Positions 1-6,669 of a stretch of 8,494 bases of DNA are shown here, one piece after another; position 1 is the first letter of the stretch, and each line of letters starts with the position of its first letter. The stretch spans positions 1 to 8,494 of the forward strand of contig CAAGRW010000070.1 in the NCBI GenBank assembly GCA_900772775.1, read 5' to 3'. Origin of the DNA: Candidatus Rifleibacteriota bacterium (GTDB lineage: Bacteria; Vulcanimicrobiota; Xenobia; Xenobiales; Xenobiaceae). Below the pieces are notes generated by a model. The model had not been told where the DNA came from and ran no database searches. It worked only from the letters and a program-made list of their open reading frames with translations. A program made the position numbers and the translations under genes.

Positions 1-1
1 G

Positions 2-1876
2 TCCAGTGTACACAATCCTGGACAAATTGCCGACTTAGTGGCTGCCAATTTGAGTATTAGCACCAAAGAAAAACAATCTGTTTTAGATATCGATGATGTT
101 GGCGTCCGTTTGCACAAAGTTTCTCTTCTGCTTTCTAAAGAGATCGAAATTCTCAAAATTGAGAATAAGATCCAAAACAAAGCCGAGATGGAAATGGTTA
201 AAGGGCACAAAGAATATTTCTTGCGTCAGCAGCTCAAGGCAATTCAAGAAGAGCTTGGCGATGGAGTAGATGAAGATGCCGATATTCAGAGATTGAAAGA
301 AGGTATTGAGTCTAGCGGCATGCCCAAAGAAGCTGCCGAACATGCTAGCAAAGAAGTCAAGCGTCTGAGCCGTATGTCTTCAGCTTCTCCCGATTACAAC
401 ATGATTTACACCTATGTAGATCGTTTGTTGCAATTCCCTTGGAATAAGTCTACTCAAGACAGTTTGGATCTAAAAAAGGCGGCTGCTATTTTAGATAAGG
501 AACATTATGGTCTCAAAGAAGTTAAAGAGCGTATTTTAGAATTTCTTTCGGTGCGCAAACTGAAAGAAAATCATCGCGGCTCCATACTTTGTTTTGTCGG
601 CCCGCCAGGTGTGGGCAAAACTTCTTTAGGACGTTCTATAGCTCACACCATGGGACGTAAGTTTAATCGCACTTCTTTGGGAGGTGTGCGCGACGAAGCT
701 GAGATCCGTGGCCATCGCAGTACCTATATCGGATCTATGCCCGGACGTATTGTGCAAGCTATGTGCAATGTCGGCTCTAGCAATCCGGTTATTATGTTGG
801 ATGAAATAGATAAGCTTGGAGCTGACTATCGCGGCGATCCTTCGGCTGCTTTGTTGGAAGCTTTGGATCCCGAACAGAATAGCGAATTTAAGGACAACTA
901 TTATGGTATCCCTGTAGATTTGTCGTCAGTAATGTTTATTATGACGGCCAACGTTTTGGATACCATTCCTCCCGCTTTACGGGATCGTATGGAAATCATA
1001 CGTTTATCTGGCTACACTTTGGAAGAAAAGATGGAAATCGCCAAAGGTTTCCTGCTGCCTCGTCAGCGTGAAGAAAATGGCTTAAATGCCAAGCTTTTTA
1101 ATTTGACTGACGAAGCTTTGCATTGCGTTATCAAAGAATATACCAGAGAAGCTGGTGTGCGTGGTCTAGAGCGCGAAATTGCCAGTTTGTGCCGCAAAGT
1201 AGCTCGTAAAATTACCGAATCGCGTCGGCCTCGTACTAAGTTCAAGACTTTAACAGCTGAAGATGTGCGTGAATTTTTAGGTGTAGCTCCTTATTCTGAA
1301 GCCGACAAAATCGATCCTAACCCTGTGCCCGGTTGTGTGCAAGGATTATCTTGGACTCAGGTAGGTGGCGAGATGCTTACTATAGAGACCAACATTATCC
1401 CTGGTAAAGGCAAAGTTACCCTGACCGGCAATTTGGGACAGGTTATGAAAGAATCTGCCAAAACTGCCATTACTTGGGCTCGCGGTTTCTTAAATTCCCA
1501 AGGTATCGAATTCGATTATTACAAACACGATATTCACGTGCACGTGCCGGAAGGAGCTATTCCCAAAGACGGCCCTTCTGCCGGTATTACTTTAGCTAGC
1601 GCTTTTATTTCAGCAGCTCTAAACAAGCCTGCCCGCCAAGATTTGGCTATGACTGGAGAAATTACTCTCACCGGTCGGGTTATGGCCATTGGAGGAGTTA
1701 AGGAAAAAGTTTTAGCAGCCTTTAATTGTGGTATACGCGAAGTTATTTTGCCGGAAGAAAACAGACGTCATCTTCAAGAAATACCTGAAGATATACGCAA
1801 ACAAATTGTTTTCCATTTTGTAAAACGTGCCGAAGAAGTGATCGATATTGTAATTTTCGATGACCAAGCAGAGTAG
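2..1876 (+). CDS. lon: Lon ATP-dependent serine protease, 5'-truncated by window edge
   Basis: Cytoplasmic AAA+ protease that unfolds and degrades damaged and regulatory proteins. The frame is open from base 2 with no start in the window. The GTG at 38 is not the start, because the residues before it (PGQIADLVAAN) already match the family. About 624 residues are visible against roughly 780 for a typical Lon, so most of the N-terminal substrate-binding domain is missing. Seen in order: the end of the N-domain and its coiled coil (first 120 residues), Walker A GPPGVGKTS (599-625), the pore-loop stretch YIGSMPGRIVQ, Walker B VIMLDEIDK (788-814), the sensor region TREAGVRGLEREI, and the C-terminal protease domain. 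The catalytic dyad is intact: Ser in PKDGPSAG (codon 1577-1579) and Lys in GGVKEK (codon 1700-1702). The C-terminus is short and ends in an acidic tail. A membrane protein gene follows about 50 bases later on the same strand, so the two are probably co-transcribed. Identity is near certain. Confidence 0.97.
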   Translation, partial: SSVHNPGQIADLVAANLSISTKEKQSVLDIDDVGVRLHKVSLLLSKEIEILKIENKIQNKAEMEMVKGHKEYFLRQQLKAIQEELGDGVDEDADIQRLKEGIESSGMPKEAAEHASKEVKRLSRMSSASPDYNMIYTYVDRLLQFPWNKSTQDSLDLKKAAAILDKEHYGLKEVKERILEFLSVRKLKENHRGSILCFVGPPGVGKTSLGRSIAHTMGRKFNRTSLGGVRDEAEIRGHRSTYIGSMPGRIVQAMCNVGSSNPVIMLDEIDKLGADYRGDPSAALLEALDPEQNSEFKDNYYGIPVDLSSVMFIMTANVLDTIPPALRDRMEIIRLSGYTLEEKMEIAKGFLLPRQREENGLNAKLFNLTDEALHCVIKEYTREAGVRGLEREIASLCRKVARKITESRRPRTKFKTLTAEDVREFLGVAPYSEADKIDPNPVPGCVQGLSWTQVGGEMLTIETNIIPGKGKVTLTGNLGQVMKESAKTAITWARGFLNSQGIEFDYYKHDIHVHVPEGAIPKDGPSAGITLASAFISAALNKPARQDLAMTGEITLTGRVMAIGGVKEKVLAAFNCGIREVILPEENRRHLQEIPEDIRKQIVFHFVKRAEEVIDIVIFDDQAE

Positions 1877-1913
1877 GCAAAGTAGTCGCTATATTTGTCA
1901 AACGGTCTTGAAT

Positions 1914-1919
1914 GGAGAG
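1914..1919 (+). promoter_or_regulatory. Shine-Dalgarno site that fixes the rhomboid-like start
   Basis: GGAGAG lies 8 bases before the GTG at 1928. No comparable site precedes the in-frame TTG at 1895. The protein beginning at 1928 (MNQAIVRLTPAVKYLLLING) also starts as rhomboid-family proteins of this type usually do, with a short polar lead directly into the first membrane helix. Confidence 0.7.
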
Positions 1920-1927
1920 TTAGCCAA

Positions 1928-2839
1928 GTGAACCAAGCCATTGTGAGATTAACTCCGGCAGTAAAATATTTACTGCTCATTAACGGTTTGGTTTATCTGG
2001 CTCAACTAATTGGCAGCGGTGGTCCGGAAAGCTACTTGGCTTTAGTGTGTCGCTGGGGGGCTGTTTGGCAAATATGGCGTTTTATTTCTTATGCTTTTTT
2101 ACATTCTGGGGCGCTTAGTTTTTTACTATTTGCCTTAGCCTTGCTTTTTATTGGTTCACCATTGGAACAGCGTTTGGGAACCATAAAATTTTTGCTTATT
2201 TATTTAGGCAGCGTTTTTACCGGCGCTGTGGCTGCCTTTTGCGCGGGCGCTTTTTTAAGTGTCGGAAATGGTTGGGCCTTGGTTATAGGTAGTGGCGCCG
2301 GAATTTTGGGAGCTTTAGCCTACTTAATTCGTGTAGAGCCGGAAGCCATATTTCATATTTGGCTTTTAGTACTTATTCCTATCAAGGCGGCCTTTTTATG
2401 GTGGTTTACGGCTGTAGGCTTAGTTGTTATGCTGTTGGGGCGCGTCGGCCACAGTGGCAATCTTCAGTCTGATTTGGGCGGTTTTGTCTTCGGAACTGTG
2501 GCTGTTATGTTACTTGAAAAAGCAAATACGCTCAAACTGGAAAAGAAAATACAAAAACGCTATCTAGCTTGGAAACGAAGAAAAAGATTTCGCAATTTAA
2601 GTTGCTTAGATGGTGGTAGCGCAAAGCAAAATAGCGACGGTACTAGCACAGAAAAACGCTCTTGTACAGCTTTAAAATTGCTTCCGCTTGAGGACAAAGA
2701 AGAAAAAAGTACAGGCCAGCGCCATTCCGAAGATAACAAGTTGGACGCTCTCATGCATAAACTTGCTTCCCAAGGGGCTAAATCTCTCACTGAAGAGGAA
2801 CGCAAATTCTTGGCTTTGCGCTCTCAAAAGAAATCCTGA
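1928..2839 (+). CDS. Rhomboid-fold integral membrane protein, probable inactive (pseudo-)rhomboid
   Basis: 303 residues from the GTG start, chosen for its GGAGAG ribosome site. About six hydrophobic segments span residues 12-195. Rhomboid landmarks are visible: WRFISYAFLH (50-59) in the first loop, a hydrophobic TM2, a glycine-rich TM4 (GSGAGILGAL, 121-130) and LGG (183-185) in TM6. The catalytic positions are substituted. The GxSG serine is Gly123 by the best alignment (Ser122 is one position off), the TM6 histidine is Asp182, and the TM2 His/Asn pair reads Ser64/Phe68 (or Ala69). A basic, polar cytoplasmic tail (about 203-270) ends in LDALMHKLASQGAKSLTEEERKF. This resembles the small domain often appended to bacterial rhomboid-family proteins (I believe DUF6576). 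Inferred role: non-proteolytic binding or chaperoning of membrane proteins; substrates are unknown. The position just after lon suggests a link to protein quality control, though it may be coincidental. Confidence 0.8.
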   Translation: MNQAIVRLTPAVKYLLLINGLVYLAQLIGSGGPESYLALVCRWGAVWQIWRFISYAFLHSGALSFLLFALALLFIGSPLEQRLGTIKFLLIYLGSVFTGAVAAFCAGAFLSVGNGWALVIGSGAGILGALAYLIRVEPEAIFHIWLLVLIPIKAAFLWWFTAVGLVVMLLGRVGHSGNLQSDLGGFVFGTVAVMLLEKANTLKLEKKIQKRYLAWKRRKRFRNLSCLDGGSAKQNSDGTSTEKRSCTALKLLPLEDKEEKSTGQRHSEDNKLDALMHKLASQGAKSLTEEERKFLALRSQKKS

Positions 2840-2841
2840 AT

Positions 2842-2854
2842 AGACGCAACGTCT
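2842..2854. other. Small inverted repeat between convergent genes
   Basis: AGACG-CAA-CGTCT forms a 5-bp stem with a 3-base loop. It sits in the 28-base gap between the convergent stops of the rhomboid-like gene (2839) and the AI-2E family gene (2868). No T-tract follows on either strand, so it is at best a weak transcription stop. It may be chance. Confidence 0.3.
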
Positions 2855-2867
2855 TAACTACAGCAAG

Positions 2868-4097
2868 TTAAGGTGTCGGTGCTGTTGCAGAAGTGCTTGT
2901 GGAATCGTTTGTCTGTTTCTGATCGCTTGAAGAAGAAATTTTGGATAAATTTTTAGTGTCAGAAGATTTTGTCAATTTATTCCCGCCACAGCGACGCCCG
3001 GAGCGACGTCCGGAAAGCAAGCTTACCAGGGGCTTTGCCCAGTTCACCCGATCTACAGCCATTTTCCCAGCTACCGTCATAGGGGTAGCTAATAGCATTC
3101 CTACTGGTCCCCAAAGAACGCCGGCCAACATTAAAGTTAGCAAAATCACTACTGGATCGAGTTCCAAAGAACCGCCCAATACGTTAGGCTCTACTAAATG
3201 ACCTATAATTAAGTGGACTATGGTTGGTAAAATAACTACCATGCTAAAGGAACTGACAGTAATTTCCGGGTCGAGTAGAGCTAGAGGCAAAGGTAAAATT
3301 ACGGCTACAATAGGGCCTACGTTGGGAATAAAATTGAGAGCGAAAGCTAAGATGCCCAGTACATAAGCCATAGGAACATTGAAAATAGTTAAGATTAACC
3401 AAGTCAGACAGCCTACAATTAGCGAAAGTATCACTTTTACTAAGACATAATATTCGATGCTTTTGCATATATCTTGAAACAGCGTAGTATGCTCTTCATT
3501 ATCGTTACCTATGGAAGAGCCGAACATAAGGAATATTAAATAAATTCCCACCAATACGATATTGGATACGAAGGAAAACAGGGCGTTAAAAATAGCTGCC
3601 AGAGCGTCCCCTACACTATTGGCCGCTTCCGAACCTATAGTCGATAAAATATCGGCACTCTTAAAGTTTAAACGACGCATCCAGGCATTGCTGCATAAAT
3701 TGTCTATAAGGCTTATAAAGCGTTTTTCGTAAAGATCCAAATTAGAAGTTATATCTACTACCGAATTGGACACTACTACTGTCAAGGCGACTAATAAGAA
3801 CGCGCCTATAAACAAAGTTAAGATAATAGAAAGAAAACGCGGACAATGAAACTTAGTATGGAGAAAGCCCACGATAGGGCGTAAAGTTAAGCAAAGAAAA
3901 ACCGCAAATACAAAAGGTAGTAAGACAGTTTTTAACCAGTAAGCCGCTGCCGCACAAGTTAGACAAGTTAAAATTAGCAGACAAAACGCTTGCATACGCT
4001 GGCAATCGTCCAAGCTGATCTTGGTTATACTGGCTGTGCTATTGGAATCGCTTTCTACCCCCAAAGGGAGACTAAGCTGGCCGCTTTCTTCCGACAT
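2868..4097 (-). CDS. AI-2E family (PerM/YhhT-type) membrane transporter
   Basis: 409 residues with the family's architecture. A polar N-terminus (1-33) is followed by paired hydrophobic segments at about 36-53 and 55-78, then 88-110. A soluble loop of about 65 residues (112-165) comes next, and then a multi-helix C-terminal half. Diagnostic stretches are NFIPNVGPIVAVILPLPLA (255-273) and VEPNVLGGSLELDP (302-315) followed by GVLWGPVGMLLATP (326-339). The last 45 residues are Ser/Thr/Lys-rich and probably cytoplasmic. The family includes proposed autoinducer-2 exporters and Na+/H+ antiporters, and sequence alone does not give the substrate. The ATG at 4097 is preceded by AGAGAGG (4109 down to 4103) at a spacing of 5, which supports this start. 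It lies 71 bases downstream of the acyltransferase on the same strand and converges on the lon-side genes. A weak terminator may separate it from the acyltransferase. Confidence 0.92.
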   Translation of the reverse strand: MSEESGQLSLPLGVESDSNSTASITKISLDDCQRMQAFCLLILTCLTCAAAAYWLKTVLLPFVFAVFLCLTLRPIVGFLHTKFHCPRFLSIILTLFIGAFLLVALTVVVSNSVVDITSNLDLYEKRFISLIDNLCSNAWMRRLNFKSADILSTIGSEAANSVGDALAAIFNALFSFVSNIVLVGIYLIFLMFGSSIGNDNEEHTTLFQDICKSIEYYVLVKVILSLIVGCLTWLILTIFNVPMAYVLGILAFALNFIPNVGPIVAVILPLPLALLDPEITVSSFSMVVILPTIVHLIIGHLVEPNVLGGSLELDPVVILLTLMLAGVLWGPVGMLLATPMTVAGKMAVDRVNWAKPLVSLLSGRRSGRRCGGNKLTKSSDTKNLSKISSSSDQKQTNDSTSTSATAPTP

Positions 4098-4147
4098 GTA
4101 GGCCTCTCTGATCTGGACAAAAATGCAAAAATATTCACTAGTGTTTG

Positions 4148-4178
4148 AAAAAAAACAAACCGAAGTGCTTAAATTTGC
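4148..4178 (-). terminator. Possible weak intrinsic terminator after the acyltransferase
   Basis: Read on the minus strand, a weak stem (GCAAATTT paired with GGTTTGT, with wobble pairs and a loop of about 10 bases) overlaps the acyltransferase stop codon. A run of eight T (complement of 4148-4155) follows. The T-tract is clear but the stem is poor, so read-through into the AI-2E family gene is likely. Confidence 0.3.
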
Positions 4179-5212
4179 TGTTGCTCGCCTTCTTTAAGGG
4201 GAGCTTTTTCTTCTACAGCTGGAAGTTCTTCTTCTGAGGGACGATAGTCTGGATCTAAATTGCGAATTTCGTCCATAACTGCTTCAGATATTTTTGTATA
4301 GTAAAGCATCTGGCTGCGTCTGTCTTCAGGAAGTTGATCCAAGAATATATCGCTTAAATCCATCGGCTTGCCTATATAGACTTTCATTGTTTTGAAGACA
4401 GCCGGGAATTTCATTCCTACACCCAATACTTGAGCTGTACCAGACATAAAAACGGGCATTACGATAGGGCGAGCTTCATGTATAAGCTTACCTACACCGG
4501 GTTTACCGTGGCCTACCTTACCTGTGCGAGATCTAGTTCCCTCGGGATAGACTATCATAATATTGTCTTTGATAAGTTTGCGCCACTCTTCCACTTGTTC
4601 CATATTGCCAGTGCGACGATCTACTGGATAAGCTTTCAAATGACGGAAAAAGTGGCGTCCTAAAATGCGCATAACTCTATCGCGTAATTTTTTCGAGGAA
4701 GGATCGCCGAAGAAATTTTTGCGATCGGCCAGATTTATGGGCAAATATTTGTGTTGGAAAAAGATCTTGGGCACATAAGCGGCAGCTTCAAAAATAAAGT
4801 TATCGACTAAAGAGTTGTGATTAATACAATAAAGTACGTTTTCATGCTCAGAGGGAATATTTTTTAAGCCATAGACCTTGGTTTTATTTAAAATACGAAA
4901 CAAAATCAGTGAGCTTATAGCTGCTGTACCGAAAGCAACTGAAAATCCCAGTCCATCGATAGTTTTGTCTACTGCTCGCTTAGCAGCGCCGAAAAACTTG
5001 CTCGCTCCTTTAGGTTCAGCTGGTGAAAGCTCGTTCTTTGTGGACGGATTATTATCACTTTGCTGCACGGTTTGGCGCTCATTGGTGCTTTTGGCGTTGC
5101 GCCGCCTAAAGAAAAAATTGCGAACCATTTTGCTGAATTTATGCTTATTATTCACTTCAGCAGTATCGTTTTTTTGCTCTTGAGAATTTTTATCGATATT
5201 TTCCTGACACAT
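4169..5212 (-). CDS. PlsC-type 1-acyl-glycerol-3-phosphate acyltransferase family protein
   Basis: 347 residues from the ATG at 5212. The LPLAT fold is shown by motif I, NHNSLVD (131-137, His132 and Asp137 forming the HX4D pair). Motif II-like AYPVDRRTG (194-202), motif III YPEGTRSRTG (222-231) and motif IV IVMPVFMSG (250-258) follow. A hydrophobic segment (about 90-107) precedes the catalytic domain and probably anchors it to the inner membrane. Expected role: transfer of an acyl chain to lysophosphatidate or a related lipid acceptor; the exact substrate is not readable. The first 80 residues are polar, rich in Lys, Asn and Ser, and look poorly constrained. The frame stays open to 5404, but that extension reads through a tRNA gene and its terminator, so it is rejected. 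The start at 5212 has no Shine-Dalgarno, and Met29 (5128) is a possible alternative. Motifs and family are secure; the start is not. Confidence 0.88.
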   Translation of the reverse strand: MCQENIDKNSQEQKNDTAEVNNKHKFSKMVRNFFFRRRNAKSTNERQTVQQSDNNPSTKNELSPAEPKGASKFFGAAKRAVDKTIDGLGFSVAFGTAAISSLILFRILNKTKVYGLKNIPSEHENVLYCINHNSLVDNFIFEAAAYVPKIFFQHKYLPINLADRKNFFGDPSSKKLRDRVMRILGRHFFRHLKAYPVDRRTGNMEQVEEWRKLIKDNIMIVYPEGTRSRTGKVGHGKPGVGKLIHEARPIVMPVFMSGTAQVLGVGMKFPAVFKTMKVYIGKPMDLSDIFLDQLPEDRRSQMLYYTKISEAVMDEIRNLDPDYRPSEEELPAVEEKAPLKEGEQQQI

Positions 5213-5263
5213 GATTGGCGGAGTTCTACATGTATTAAGAAAATCTTTTACATTCAACAAAGC

Positions 5264-5308
5264 AAAAAAAACGACCACATACCGAAAGCTTCTTTCAGTA
5301 TATAGTCG
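5264..5308 (-). terminator. Strong intrinsic terminator of tRNA-Leu
   Basis: On the minus strand the arms 5308-5292 and 5288-5272 form an uninterrupted 17-bp stem (three G-T wobbles) around a 3-base loop. Eight T follow immediately (complement of 5264-5271). It begins about 16 bases after the tRNA 3' end. On the plus strand the wobble pairs become A-C mismatches and no T-tract follows, so it acts in the minus direction. It leaves only about 50 bases before the acyltransferase start at 5212. Confidence 0.9.
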
Positions 5309-5323
5309 CTCATTCCATGTGTG

Positions 5324-5410
5324 TGGTGCGGAAGAAGAGATTCGAACTCTTACAGGTTTAACCCCACAGAATCCTGAGTCCTGCGCGTCTACCGATTCCG
5401 CCACTTCCGC
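5324..5410 (-). tRNA. tRNA-Leu (anticodon CAG)
   Basis: 87 bases including an encoded 3' CCA (5326-5324). The acceptor stem GCGGAAG (5410-5404) pairs with CTTCCGC, followed by discriminator A (5327). The anticodon arm is CAGGA-CTCAGGA-TTCTG, with anticodon CAG reading codon CUG. There is a long variable arm of about 15 bases able to form a small stem, as expected of class II leucine tRNAs. The T arm is AAGAG-TTCGAAT-CTCTT, and the D-region GGCGGAATCGGTAGACGC is typical of bacterial tRNA-Leu. The gene stands between rnhA and the acyltransferase gene with its own promoter and terminator, so it is a monocistronic unit. Confidence 0.97.
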
Positions 5411-5453
5411 AGAAAACTACTACCTACACCGGGGTAGGCTAGACGTCCCAGAA

Positions 5454-5481
5454 ATTTTATCATAAACGACACAGCTGTCAA
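5454..5481 (-). promoter_or_regulatory. Sigma-70-type promoter of tRNA-Leu
   Basis: On the minus strand a perfect TTGACA (5481-5476) is followed after 16 bases by TAAAAT (5459-5454), one mismatch from TATAAT. Transcription would start near 5447, giving a leader of roughly 37 bases that contains a 5-bp hairpin (CCTAC/GTAGG, 5438-5423). It lies about 20 bases beyond the rnhA stop, so the tRNA need not depend on rnhA read-through. Confidence 0.8.
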
Positions 5482-5499
5482 GGTAATTCTGTAGCCAAA

Positions 5500-5991
5500 T
5501 TAACTTTTTTTGTAAAGTTCTGTTTGCTCTCGAGCCAGTTGATCGCACAGTTCATTATAGTAGTGGTCTTTGTGGCCTGGAACATATTGCCAATTTATAG
5601 TGTGGCGGCCAACTACTTCTAAGAGCTGTTTCCATAAATCGGCATTCTCCACTGGCTTTTTCTTGGAGTTTAGCCAATGGGAAGATCGCCATTTTTTGAG
5701 CCACCCTAGTTTGAAAGCGTTTAATACATATTGAGAATCGGCAAAGACGGTTATGGAAACTGGACGTTTTACAGCTCGCAAGCCTTCCAAAACAGCAGTG
5801 ATCTCCATACGATTGTTGGTTGTATATTTTTCGCCTCCGGAAATGCGTTTTTCTGTGCCAGATTTGGGATGCAAAAGCACAGCGGCCCAGCCTCCCGGCC
5901 CCGGATTCCCGGAACAGGAGCCGTCTGTAAATATAATAACTTCGCTGTCTGTGGGTGTAATATTGGATATGGGAGAATCTGATTTTTGCAT
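5500..5991 (-). CDS. rnhA: Ribonuclease HI
   Basis: 163 residues, close to the 155 of the E. coli enzyme. It degrades the RNA strand of RNA-DNA hybrids (R-loops, replication primers) in the cytoplasm. All catalytic positions are present: Asp23 in FTDGSCSGNPGPGG, Glu63 in TTNNRMEIT, Asp85 in FADSQYV, His140 in PGHKDH and Asp150 in NELCDQLA. The basic handle region is present (LKKWRSSHWLNSKKKPVEN, 98-116), so this is the bacterial type with a substrate-binding protrusion. The start at 5991 gives a short polar lead of about 17 residues before the first strand. No Shine-Dalgarno precedes it; upstream is AT-rich. It is transcribed divergently from the HIT gene and ends about 20 bases before the tRNA-Leu promoter. 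Confidence 0.96.
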   Translation of the reverse strand: MQKSDSPISNITPTDSEVIIFTDGSCSGNPGPGGWAAVLLHPKSGTEKRISGGEKYTTNNRMEITAVLEGLRAVKRPVSITVFADSQYVLNAFKLGWLKKWRSSHWLNSKKKPVENADLWKQLLEVVGRHTINWQYVPGHKDHYYNELCDQLAREQTELYKKS

Positions 5992-6282
5992 AATTGATTT
6001 TTTAAAGTGGCTTTACTTTGGGGTAAATGGAATGACCTTGTCTGAAGTTTGGGCGCTGAGTTTCACAACGCTTTCCATTATAATCGCAAAGCTCGTTTTA
6101 TACTAGGAGACTTGGGCTTTAAAGCGAAACGGAAGCGGGGTGTTTTCGCGGTTGCTGTTCATCCGGTTGCCAAGCTGGAACTTTGAGTAAAAGGCCGCAT
6201 CGGAGCGCTTTTTGAAAAATACAAAATAGCCAACAACACCTATAATCACCGGCTGATCGGCTGCTAGAGGTTTATTTATACT
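5992..6282. other. Divergent intergenic spacer between rnhA and the HIT gene
   Basis: 291 bases without a credible gene; the plus-strand frame that runs through it is a shadow of rnhA. A palindromic ATTATAAT (6077-6084) offers a -10-like element on both strands, but neither has a convincing -35. It would be about 85 bases from the rnhA start. Bases 6120-6210 are more GC-rich and hold imperfect inverted repeats, such as GCGAAAC against GTTTTCGC (about 6123-6148). I cannot assign an RNA to this stretch. Confidence 0.5.
6218..6246 (+). promoter_or_regulatory. Candidate promoter of the HIT-family gene
   Basis: A perfect TATAAT at 6241-6246 lies about 37 bases before the start codon. The -35 region at the 17-base spacing (AATACA, 6218-6223) matches TTGACA at only three positions. 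A better TTGAAA (6212-6217) is too far away at 23 bases. The call rests on the -10 alone. Confidence 0.4.
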
Positions 6283-6669
6283 ATGTCAACTTTATTTACA
6301 AAAATACTTAACCACGAACTCCCTGGGCACTTTGTTTATGAAGATGAAAAATGCGGAGTTTTCCTTTCTATAGCTCCCATTGTTCGTGGCCATCTTTTGG
6401 TTGTCCCTCGCAGTGAAGTTGAACATTGGATAGATTTAAGCAGCGATGACATGAACCATTGCTTTGGTGTAGCTCAAAAAATAGGCAAAGTTTTGATGAA
6501 AACTTTTAACCCGAATAAAATCGGAGTCTTGATCGCTGGATTAGAAGTGCCCCACACTCATATCCATTTGTTGCCTATCATGAGCGAAGCTGATTTATTT
6601 AAACGCCCTCAAGAAGCTTCTCAAGAAGAGTTAGCTGAAGTAGCCGAATTGATTAGGGGGAATATGTAA
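6283..6669 (+). CDS. HIT-family (histidine triad) nucleotide-binding protein
   Basis: 128 residues. The histidine triad is HTHIHLLP (91-98), with His93 the expected nucleophile that forms a nucleotidyl intermediate. The N-terminal half has the usual pattern, with FTKILNHELPGHFVYEDE followed by IAPIVRGHLLVVPRSEVEHW. Family members are small cytosolic hydrolases or transferases acting on nucleoside phosphoramidates, dinucleoside polyphosphates or adenylylated compounds; the specific substrate cannot be read. The usual GQxVxH lead-in is replaced by GLEVPH (86-91), with Leu-Glu where Gly-Gln is common, which I associate with a particular subgroup of the family. The only ribosome-site candidate, AGAGG (6266-6270), is 12 bases from the ATG, somewhat far. 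oleA follows 82 bases later on the same strand. Confidence 0.92.
   Translation: MSTLFTKILNHELPGHFVYEDEKCGVFLSIAPIVRGHLLVVPRSEVEHWIDLSSDDMNHCFGVAQKIGKVLMKTFNPNKIGVLIAGLEVPHTHIHLLPIMSEADLFKRPQEASQEELAEVAELIRGNM

Noticed and set aside
38..40. GTG at 38 as the start of lon
   Set aside because: Family-like sequence (PGQIADLVAAN) continues upstream in frame to base 2, and a full Lon needs about 160 more residues. The gene is cut by the window edge.
1895..1927. TTG at 1895 as the start of the rhomboid-like gene
   Set aside because: It has no ribosome site. GTG at 1928 has GGAGAG at 8-base spacing, and its N-terminus matches the family style.
5211..5465. Plus-strand frames across the tRNA-Leu and terminator region
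   Set aside because: They read antisense through the tRNA, terminator and acyltransferase N-terminus, and their products have no family resemblance.
5753..6106. Plus-strand 117-codon frame overlapping rnhA and the spacer
   Set aside because: Most of it is antisense to catalytic RNase H motifs. The composition looks unlike a real protein and there is no ribosome site.
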